Shown here in pieces: positions 1-6,696 of a stretch of DNA of 15,930 bases; the first letter of the stretch is position 1; each line of letters opens with the position of its first letter. The position numbers and the translations under genes are program-made. Source of the stretch: Fusobacteriota bacterium (lineage in GTDB: Bacteria > Fusobacteriota > Fusobacteriia > Bac17 > JAEWOZ01); the NCBI GenBank assembly GCA_023399505.1, contig JAEWOZ010000125.1:1-15930 (forward strand), in the 5' to 3' direction. The notes below the pieces were generated by a model that was not told the origin of the DNA, made no database searches, and was given only the letters and a program-made list of their open reading frames with translations.

Positions 1-200
1 CTATTTGACAAAGCAAATTAAAAAAGTTAAATTAGTTTTATAAACAAACTATACTTAAAATAAATTAACAAACCTAGAAATGTAAATAAAATTATAAGAT
101 CAAAAGAATTATTGACTTTAAGGTTTAAGATGGTATTTAATAAACTAATTTGGATTTTTAATGAATACATATATTAAAATTTAAATCTTATTCCTATAGC

Positions 201-228
201 TTGCCAAAAATGTTTTACAATTTACAAT
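201..228 (+). promoter_or_regulatory. Candidate sigma-70 promoter for the OTU/ankyrin gene
   Basis: TTGCCA (201-206) and TACAAT (223-228) are separated by 16 bases and each differs from the consensus at one position. They would start a transcript about 33 bases before the ATG at 268, and an AGGAG Shine-Dalgarno site (258-262) lies in that leader. A second possible pair, TTGACT (112-117) and TATTTA (134-139), lies further upstream. In DNA this A+T-rich chance matches are common, so the call rests on position and spacing. The rest of 1-267 holds no gene that I can see. Confidence 0.4.
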
Positions 229-267
229 TCTAAATTTAAAAAATAAATAACCTAATGAGGAGAAAAT

Positions 268-3200
268 ATGAAAAAAATAATATTAATACTTCTAATATTA
301 TCATGTACTAAGGTTATCAAAAATCTAGACCTTAAAAACAAAGGTATAGATGAAGATTTGATTCTAGCAATAGACCAAGATGATGAAAATAAATTTAAAG
401 AATTAGTTATCAATGGTGCCAATATTTATAATAATAAAACCTTATTAAAGCAAGCTTTAGAAAAATCTAGTTTAAAAATAATTAAAATATTTTTGGAAAA
501 CAACGTAGAGGTTAGTGATGATGAAATCATCAAAATATATGACCTGTCCTTAAATAATTTTAATTTTGAAATAATAGATATAATGATTAAAAAAAATTAC
601 AATTTAAAAGAAGGCGACATAAGTAATAAAAAGTATTTTTTATTACTTTGCTATTCAGGGATAGGAGAAGAGGCTAAAGAATTTATTGTAAAAAATGTTT
701 TTGAAACAGATAACCTTGAAAAGCAAATTAGAGTCGCAATAAACCAAAGTTCTTTTTCAAATGACTTGTATAAATTACGAGCAAAAAATATAGAAGCTAT
801 TATTGGCATAGACATTGATGAGCTATATAACAATAATGAAATTAAAATTATTCAAGAAATAATAAAATTATCTCACGAACTACCAAAACAAGTTGAAAAA
901 AATAATCTGAAGCTAAAAAGTACATGCAAACAAATTTTTCTCTTAGTATACAAATACATTCATTATAGAATAAATGAAATTAATCAAAAAAAGCCTGAAA
1001 TTAAAAGCATGCTACAAACTTTAGAACAACTAATGCCTGCTTTGGTCTATCAAAAAAAGTTTATTGATGAATTTTCATCAGAAATGAAAGACCCATTTGT
1101 AGAACCTCTTTTTTTAGCTGAAATTAAAGAAATGATTAAATATGTTAGGTCGATATATGAAAGTAACAATACATCTGAAACAATCACAAATTTAAATAAC
1201 ATTAACCAAAAGCTTAATACTAAAAAAGACTCTATTTATGTTTTAGAGTTGCTTAAAAAAATTTATATACCTATTGAGTGCTTAGCTTTTTGGCCCTCTT
1301 CTAATCAAATTAACCAGAATGAACAAATATTCCAATTAGCATCTCTCTCTATTGGTAAAGATTTTTCTACTTTTATTCCTTATGACTTACTTGAAATTAA
1401 TAAAGAAAAAAGAGAAGATGCTGAAAAAAAATTGAATAGCTCTAGCAGTACCTTGGAAGATAGAATTGAAGCGAGTAGAATATTAATATATTCTAAAATC
1501 CCTTGGAAATCAATACGAAATATAAGTGCACTATTATCAAAATCTATAAATACTGAAAATGATGATGATTTAAAAGAAAAAAGAATTATTTTTGAAGCAA
1601 ATAAAACATTAGAGCTGGATTTGCGAGAGTTACTTCCAATCTTTCAAGAACTAATTGCTTTTGAGTTATCTACTATTATTAAACAACCGTTAAAAATTAA
1701 TTCTAATCAATATCAACCATTAAATGAAAACAAGTTGAAATATTTAGGAGATTATGCTGGAGATGTACTTTTCTTAAATAAGATTAGCTATATTTTAAGT
1801 GATTTACATCCTAAAAAAGATTTTTTTGCAGAGACTTACTTACGTTTACTAGTAATCTTAGGTGAATGTGCTAAAAATCTTTCATCTCATACTAGAAAGT
1901 TGATAGGAGAAGACTACTGTAAAAAACTAGCTAAAGTTAGAGATGAAATATTACATGAAATAGGTTACTTACATTGTATGCAAGATATATTGGAAAAAAG
2001 AGGAAAACAAGAACTTGCTGTGAAACTAAAAAATGGTTTTATATTGTTACTAGATCAAGTTAATAAAGTTCAAAAAAAGCTTCCTAATAATTGGCTAGAA
2101 ATCAAGAAATTTTATGATAAAAACTGTGATACTGTTAAACCATTGCCCTCTAATTTACTTCAAGTGACTTCTACAATCACAGACTTACAAAACAAATTTA
2201 CAGATTTTAAAAAAATTATGAATCCTATTCTTGATGAACAAGATCTTAAAGATCTTCGTTCAACAAAAGAGTATATACCTAGAGACCTTGAAAAGAATCG
2301 AAACCAGATATTAGAAATTATTAAAGAAAAAGTTAAGCCTATTGAACAAGATGATTTTTTTGTTTTGGTTGATTCAATGTATCCAATGACTAACAATCAG
2401 AAAGAAAAAATAAAAAGAGCATACAGAAAGCTAAAAGAAAAAGAGAAAGAGAAAGAGAAAGAGAAAGAGTATTCTTCTTCCATCATTGTAAAAAAAGAAA
2501 ATTTCTCTTCTATTATTCAAGAATTAGAAAAGATTAAACCAACAAATGATGAAGAAATTAATTTACTGATAAAAAATCTTAGCAATTATACAGCTGACTC
2601 TCTTAAAGATAAACTAGATAAAATGGGGTTAATTGATGCTAAAAATATTTGGGAAGAAAAACGTAAAAAGGTTATTAAAGGAAATAATAATAAACCTCTG
2701 AATATGGATGAAGCTTTAATTATTTCAATCGATAATGCAAAAAATATATTAGAAATTTTAGAAAAGTTAGAAAAGTTAGTTCATAAAGAAGAATTATCTA
2801 ATATAATATCATTGGAGAAATTTTTGAAAAATCCTAGATTATGTCTTGCTGTTGAATTTCATTTTACTTTTTTAAGAATTTATACAGATAGGGTCCAAGA
2901 AGATCTAAGCTATTTACTTTGTTATGATTTAGTGAATGAACCCATCTTAGAGTTGAATAATAATTTATATAACTTGTTAACAGCAGAATTAAAAAATATA
3001 AAGCTATATGGTAGTGAACTAGCACATTTGCACGACATAACCAAGTTTGATGGTGTTACTCCTTACGGACATAGACTTATTAATTATAAAGAATTATATT
3101 CTGCACTAGAAGATTATAAGTATTCTAATTCAATTAAAAATATTATCAAAAGATATATAGAGCTATTGAATGAAATAATAGAAAAAATTAATAAAGATAG

Positions 3201-3936
3201 AGCTTCAAAACTAGAGATAGCATTTAAAAAGTTAAATAATTCCGATAACTCAAATGAAAATAAAATTTATATAAAGCTTTTTAGATTATTACATCATATA
3301 AAACCAATTACTAGTTCAATAAAAAGCTCCAATAATGTTTCTAAATATGCCAATGTTTCAAATCAAAGAATTAATTTTGAAGAAAAATCTATAACTGGCG
3401 ATGGATGGTGTACATTAAATGCAATAGGTATAACAGACCCAGCTATGGCTATAAATTCTCTTAAGAATAAACTAGATGACCCTCGTATTGTCAAATATAT
3501 ACGTAGAGCTATAGAAAATAATTATCAAGCTATGAAACTAGGGGAAAAATTTGGTATTAAAGGTAAAGATGACCAAGGTAATAATATTAAAGAAAAAATC
3601 AAGGTTTTATATTCGGATTGTGAAGAGGATGTCCCATTAGCTTATAAACATATGTCAGATTATTTGTCACTTTCTAAAGTTCAAATTGCATATCTAGATT
3701 ATTTAATTAAAGCACGTTATGTCGACAGTAATATTGCCGAAGCGTGTTTATCATTGCAAAATAAGAAACTAGCTTTATTTATTGATTACAATTTGCCTAA
3801 TGGGGAATTAATTAGTATGGTAGAAGATGATGTTGTGCCTAATGATCCCAATACTATCTGTTTGGTTTTTCATCCAGGTACTAATAGCTTAATAGCACAT
3901 TACAATCTTTTGGAATATAAAAATCTTTCTAATTAA
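268..3936 (+). CDS. Large lipoprotein-like protein: ankyrin N-terminus, HEPN-like middle, C-terminal OTU-like cysteine protease
   Basis: This encodes 1222 residues. The ATG is supported by AGGAG six bases upstream. The N-terminus is a short signal peptide ending in LILSC, so Cys13 is a likely lipidation site and the product is probably exported. Residues about 30-150 are degenerate ankyrin-like repeats, closely related to the start of the ankyrin protein at 6697-8745. The middle is long, helical and charged. Around residues 525-570 it contains ILGECAKNLS followed by R558-x4-H563, resembling the HepT/HEPN family; a KE-rich stretch lies near 720-735. At the C-terminus, GDGWC (Asp1045, Cys1048) followed by an AHYN motif (His1211) matches the catalytic Asp/Cys and His motifs of OTU-family deubiquitinases. 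Bacterial OTU proteins are known host-directed effectors. The OTU role is inferred from motifs only and the substrate is unknown. The frame is intact despite heavy decay nearby. Confidence 0.75.
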   Translation: MKKIILILLILSCTKVIKNLDLKNKGIDEDLILAIDQDDENKFKELVINGANIYNNKTLLKQALEKSSLKIIKIFLENNVEVSDDEIIKIYDLSLNNFNFEIIDIMIKKNYNLKEGDISNKKYFLLLCYSGIGEEAKEFIVKNVFETDNLEKQIRVAINQSSFSNDLYKLRAKNIEAIIGIDIDELYNNNEIKIIQEIIKLSHELPKQVEKNNLKLKSTCKQIFLLVYKYIHYRINEINQKKPEIKSMLQTLEQLMPALVYQKKFIDEFSSEMKDPFVEPLFLAEIKEMIKYVRSIYESNNTSETITNLNNINQKLNTKKDSIYVLELLKKIYIPIECLAFWPSSNQINQNEQIFQLASLSIGKDFSTFIPYDLLEINKEKREDAEKKLNSSSSTLEDRIEASRILIYSKIPWKSIRNISALLSKSINTENDDDLKEKRIIFEANKTLELDLRELLPIFQELIAFELSTIIKQPLKINSNQYQPLNENKLKYLGDYAGDVLFLNKISYILSDLHPKKDFFAETYLRLLVILGECAKNLSSHTRKLIGEDYCKKLAKVRDEILHEIGYLHCMQDILEKRGKQELAVKLKNGFILLLDQVNKVQKKLPNNWLEIKKFYDKNCDTVKPLPSNLLQVTSTITDLQNKFTDFKKIMNPILDEQDLKDLRSTKEYIPRDLEKNRNQILEIIKEKVKPIEQDDFFVLVDSMYPMTNNQKEKIKRAYRKLKEKEKEKEKEKEYSSSIIVKKENFSSIIQELEKIKPTNDEEINLLIKNLSNYTADSLKDKLDKMGLIDAKNIWEEKRKKVIKGNNNKPLNMDEALIISIDNAKNILEILEKLEKLVHKEELSNIISLEKFLKNPRLCLAVEFHFTFLRIYTDRVQEDLSYLLCYDLVNEPILELNNNLYNLLTAELKNIKLYGSELAHLHDITKFDGVTPYGHRLINYKELYSALEDYKYSNSIKNIIKRYIELLNEIIEKINKDRASKLEIAFKKLNNSDNSNENKIYIKLFRLLHHIKPITSSIKSSNNVSKYANVSNQRINFEEKSITGDGWCTLNAIGITDPAMAINSLKNKLDDPRIVKYIRRAIENNYQAMKLGEKFGIKGKDDQGNNIKEKIKVLYSDCEEDVPLAYKHMSDYLSLSKVQIAYLDYLIKARYVDSNIAEACLSLQNKKLALFIDYNLPNGELISMVEDDVVPNDPNTICLVFHPGTNSLIAHYNLLEYKNLSN
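2440..2469 (+). repeat. In-frame hexanucleotide microsatellite (AAAGAG x5)
   Basis: There are five perfect AAAGAG units in register with the reading frame of the large OTU protein, encoding alternating Lys-Glu at residues 725-734. Because the unit is six bases, slippage changes protein length without breaking the frame. It lies between the HEPN-like part and the C-terminal part and may act as a flexible charged linker. Confidence 0.9.
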
Positions 3937-4057
3937 TTTGAATATATATAAGCTCTATAAGAAATTAAACAAGAATGAAAGGTTTTTTAAGTTTATTAAA
4001 AAAAATATTAAAAACATTATTAATATTTGTTAAAAATTTTAGAGCAGTTCGAATCAA

Positions 4058-4088
4058 GAAGAGAAGTTATTTTTTAAAGCTTCTCTTT
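4058..4088 (+). terminator. Candidate terminator hairpin for the OTU gene
   Basis: AAGAGAAG (4059-4066) pairs perfectly with CTTCTCTT (4080-4087), with one or two more inner pairs and a loop of about nine bases. A short T-rich stretch follows on the + strand. The U tract is weak and the site is about 120 bases past the stop codon, so this is tentative. Confidence 0.35.
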
Positions 4089-4413
4089 ATATATGTAGTT
4101 AAATTAGATTAGAAAGTTAATTACATGAATAATAAAAGCTTAATTAATAGGAAAGGATACTAGTTTTACATAATGTATATTATCGGAACATAATTATTAT
4201 AGTTAAAATACTTAATTTTGTGATATATTCCATATAGAAACTTTTATGAAATTATAAAAAAATTATAATTACCTTTTTATGAAATCACGTAGGCAAATAT
4301 ATTCTTTAAAAAAATATTTTTTGTAATTTGCATTTTTTAACCAAAATTTTTACAAAATATCTTATTTTAATATATTTTTGTGTCAAATTATATAAAAAAA
4401 TACACGATAAAAA

Positions 4414-4553
4414 ATATTTTTACACATTTAAATAAAAATTCTTATAAAAAATTTGAAATTATCAATTTATGTATTATAATGTAAAAATATTGTAATAAAA
4501 GGTTCAAAACTTTGTGGAATTGTGCAAAATAAAATAAAAAAGTGTAAAAATAT
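4414..4553. repeat. Perfect 12-base inverted repeat with an extra direct copy
   Basis: ATATTTTTACAC (4414-4425) is the exact reverse complement of GTGTAAAAATAT (4542-4553). The 11-base core TGTAAAAATAT recurs at 4480-4490. No gene lies between the copies. They could be ends of a lost element, protein-binding iterons, or chance in very A+T-rich DNA. Confidence 0.4.
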
Positions 4554-4654
4554 CGAATTTAATCGAATAATGGATAACATTCATTGTCAATTAACAGTTT
4601 TTTTAAAATCAAAAAGGAAATCTTACATAAAGCTTCCCCTTTTAATTTTTTTAT

Positions 4655-4768
4655 TTAATTATGAATTTTTAATGTTTTCAAATCTAAAAAAGGCATATTA
4701 AATCCTCTGTTAAAAAATAATTTTTTAACCTTTTTAAATTGTTCTACAATTGAATTCGTTAATTCTAT
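4655..4768 (-). pseudogene. Short coding-like remnant, possibly a transposase tail
   Basis: A 37-codon open run is bounded by stops at both ends, with no start or ribosome site. The peptide begins IELTNSIVEQFKKVKK and ends LDLKTLKIHN. The TNSxVEQF pattern followed by basic residues resembles C-termini of some DDE transposases, but I cannot place it in a family. It lies just downstream of the first nuclease remnant in an otherwise non-coding area. Chance is not excluded, although 37 codons is long for this base composition. Confidence 0.22.
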
Positions 4769-4845
4769 TTAAACTATTTTCTAATGTTAAATCTTAAATT
4801 TTAAAAATATAATGCATTTAAATAAAATACATTTTTAAGGATTAT

Positions 4846-5215
4846 TCACAATTTATTTAATTTTTTATCTAAGACAAAAATTTTCTTACCTTGAAAAGCA
4901 ACACCTAAAGCTATTATATTTTTTATACCTCTGCTTAGTAGCTCAGTTATATATTTCTTTTCTTCTATTTATTTAATTGCATCTTCTTTTTTTAGTTTAT
5001 CATCTTTATCTTCCTTATCTAATATTTTAATTTCTATTATATAAGCTAATCTATTTTTATCATATGGAATAATTACTAAATCATATCTATCATTGCCTTA
5101 TTCTCTATTACTTTTTATCTCATATTCATTGTATAGATATGCTAGCCTATTAACATGTTATGATAAGAATTTTCTGATATAATGCCTTTAAAAAATTATT
5201 TTATTTGCTTTAATT
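4846..5215 (-). pseudogene. PD-(D/E)XK nuclease-domain remnant (copy A)
   Basis: Reading the - strand gives the C-terminal domain found in AAA-ATPase-like proteins with a PD-(D/E)XK nuclease tail (DUF1703-type). NEYEIKSNRE is followed by DRYDLVIIPYDKNRL, then IIEIK and IEEKKY, then IKNIIALGVAFQGKK. It is clearly homologous to the nuclease ORF at 9853-10338. It is dead: TAA interrupts NRE|GND, another TAA replaces the Gln before IEEKK, and a frameshift separates YHNMLIG from LAYLYNEY. Open but unrecognisable sequence continues to an ATG at 5373. The stretch 5216-5520 holds nothing else I can support. Confidence 0.75.
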
Positions 5216-5520
5216 ATTAAAATCAAAATTATATTTATAAATTTCTTGAAAATATTAGTACCTTGATAATTAGCAAACATGCCAATTATTTTTTTGTTAT
5301 TTTGCTAACTGATAATCTTATTATCTTCATAAATTTTTTTGTTTTCTATCCTCCCTATAAATTTTATTTCCATATAGCGGTTCTAGCACTTAGTGTCATT
5401 TTTGTAAAAAATTTTTAAAAACCACTTTTTTTATTATATTTTAAAATTTATTTAAACTCTCAAATAATTATTTTTTAATTATATATCGCATTTATGCAAT
5501 AAAATATTCCTGTAAATAGA

Positions 5521-5609
5521 TTATAATTTTTTAGTTTTAATAACAATATTTTTACCTTTAAATGCTAATCCTAATAACAAAATACTTTTAATATTATTTC
5601 TTACTAATT
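5521..5609 (-). pseudogene. Nuclease C-terminal tail fragment (copy B)
   Basis: This is the last 28 or so codons of the same nuclease family, reading VRNNIKSILLLGLAFKGKN and then IVIKTKKL and a stop. It is nearly the same as the end of the nuclease ORF at 9853-10338, and the similarity continues a short way past the stop codon. The fragment begins abruptly at about 5609, where the half glyoxalase-like gene takes over, so it is the downstream side of a rearrangement junction. Confidence 0.75.
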
Positions 5610-5812
5610 ATACTATTATGAATATCACTTTTTTTAATAAATTTTCTTGCTATTTCTTCATTTACAAAACTAATAAAACTTTTGTTAGTACTTACTTCCG
5701 CATAGCCATGTTCCTCAGTATAAACTTCTCTTTTTAATCCTAAAGCTCTCTCATAAAATTCTACAGTACTTTTTAAATCTTTTACATAAAAGATTATATT
5801 TCTAAAATCCAT
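5594..5812 (-). pseudogene. Truncated glyoxalase/bleomycin-resistance (VOC) family protein
   Basis: This is the N-terminal half of a VOC-fold protein. MDFRNIIFYVKDLKSTVEFY and the following LGLKREVYTEEHGYAEV match the first beta-alpha-beta-beta-beta module of single-domain VOC proteins, which are usually about 120-130 residues. Homology ends near IHNSI and the frame runs out five residues later inside nuclease-derived DNA. I start it at the ATG at 5812; GGAGG (5824-5828) lies 11 bases upstream, and an in-frame TTG at 5830 overlaps that site. It begins 43 bases after the DUF5872-type gene and is probably co-transcribed with it. With half the fold missing it is probably not functional. Confidence 0.7.
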
Positions 5813-5855
5813 TTTATTTTCTACCTCCAATTATTAATTAACAATTGATCTAATT

Positions 5856-6311
5856 CTACTTTTTGTCCTTAACTTCTTTCAATTTACGCTTTACTGCTGA
5901 TGAGTTGCTTACATTTTGTTTACCCAATTTCGATAAAGAAACTTTGCTCTTATTAGCTTTTGCTTTTTCTATAGGTGAAAGCTCATCCCATACTTTTTTT
6001 GGCAAATATCTTTTTGTATATTTTGCACCTACGGCTTTACTTTTATCTGAAGTTTGCCACTCTTCTTTGGTCCACTTTTCTAAACTTTTTTGACTTGAAG
6101 TTCTCCTTTTAGGGTGTTTATAATCTCCACCTTTATTTTCATACTCTTTATTTAATATTTGTGATTTTCTTGCAGACCATTGGCCAGACTTTCCACCTTT
6201 ATCTTCGTTCTTTATCTTTTCTTTTAGACTTTCTCTTAATTTTGGTTTAGTGTAGTCTTCAGAGTAGTCCTTTTCATTTTTTCCTTTATTATTGGATTTA
6301 TTTTTAGTCAT
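5856..6311 (-). CDS. Small basic DUF5872-type protein, intact copy
   Basis: This encodes 151 residues, very rich in Lys, Ser and Glu, with no signal peptide or membrane segment. Recognisable blocks are YTKPKLRESLKEKIK (20-34), GGKSGQWSARKSQ (39-51), KEYENKGGDYKHPKRR (55-70), KSLEKWTKEEWQ (75-86) and RYLPKKVWDELSPIEKAKA (101-119). This layout matches small hypothetical proteins that I recall as the DUF5872 family; their biochemical role is not established. The ATG has a strong GGAGG site five bases upstream and a promoter whose elements are conserved in a decayed second copy (10825-11193). A nucleic-acid-binding or stress role is only a guess from its composition. Confidence 0.8.
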   Translation of the reverse strand: MTKNKSNNKGKNEKDYSEDYTKPKLRESLKEKIKNEDKGGKSGQWSARKSQILNKEYENKGGDYKHPKRRTSSQKSLEKWTKEEWQTSDKSKAVGAKYTKRYLPKKVWDELSPIEKAKANKSKVSLSKLGKQNVSNSSAVKRKLKEVKDKK

Positions 6312-6343
6312 TTAAACCTCCAAAAATTATATATTATATAATG

Positions 6344-6373
6344 ATTTTATTCCAAATCATTAATATTTGTCAA
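6344..6373 (-). promoter_or_regulatory. Promoter of the intact DUF5872-type gene
   Basis: On the - strand TTGACA (6373-6368) and TAAAAT (6349-6344) are 18 bases apart, about 30 bases before the start codon. The same two hexamers at the same spacing precede the decayed second copy (11227-11256), although the spacer sequences differ. An A+T palindrome-like TATATAATATATAA is also shared between this element and the gene. Confidence 0.6.
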
Positions 6374-6482
6374 TGCGGTTCGAGGGAAACGTATTTCGGA
6401 AACTCTATTAAATATAGTTCTTCTGTTAGAATAATTTTGTTGAAATATTTATTCTTAATAATATAAATTAAAAAATTGATTT

Positions 6483-6581
6483 TTAGATCAAAAAAGAACT
6501 AAGATAAATTTTTTCTTTATTTTCCAAGATTCTTCTAATTCTTCCATCTTTATCAGCTCTTTTTAATTCAATAACATATCC
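6483..6581 (-). pseudogene. Minimal nuclease fragment (copy D)
   Basis: The stretch 6546-6581 encodes GYVIELKRADKD, the core E-x-K strand of the PD-(D/E)XK domain, identical at protein level to residues 100-111 of the nuclease ORF at 9853-10338. Sequence on both sides is unrelated to the nuclease. The frame stays open to a stop at 6483 with no start codon, and the upstream side has a stop just after the end of the 682-residue ankyrin gene. It is a gene splinter rather than a gene. Confidence 0.6.
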
Positions 6582-6696
6582 TGTTTCAGAACTTTCTTCT
6601 GGTGACAGTTTAACTAATTTTTCGTGCCTATTTTTAACTTCTAATATTTTTTCTGTAATAACATTTATATTATAAAATTAAAGAAATATACACTGT

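Larger units (their letters stand above)
3937..4654. other. Gene-free A+T-rich stretch after the OTU gene
   Basis: I see no supported gene here. It holds a hairpin that could terminate the OTU transcript (4058-4088), a perfect 12-base inverted repeat (4414-4425 and 4542-4553), and a weak hairpin near 4612-4643 (AAAAGG pairing with CCTTTT across a bulge, then a T run). It separates the only + strand gene from the - strand block, so transcription converges here. Confidence 0.5.

Noticed and set aside
5..33. TTGACA (5-10) followed by an A+T hexamer near 27-33 as promoter for the OTU gene
   Set aside because: It is about 235 bases from the start codon, and a better placed pair exists at 201-228.
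651..2396. - strand open frames inside the OTU gene (651-833 and 2160-2396)
   Set aside because: They lie within a continuous, well-supported 1222-codon gene and have no recognisable domain or start signal.
5863..6093. Open frame on the + strand opposite the DUF5872-type gene
   Set aside because: The opposite strand has a recognisable protein family, a strong ribosome site and a promoter conserved in a second copy. The + strand frame has none of these.
6374..6403. tRNA T-loop-like GGTTCGAG and a direct repeat of GGAAAC (6385-6390 and 6398-6403) upstream of the DUF5872 promoter
   Set aside because: No cloverleaf can be built around the T-loop-like bases. The direct repeat is short and absent upstream of the second DUF5872 copy, so an operator is not supported.
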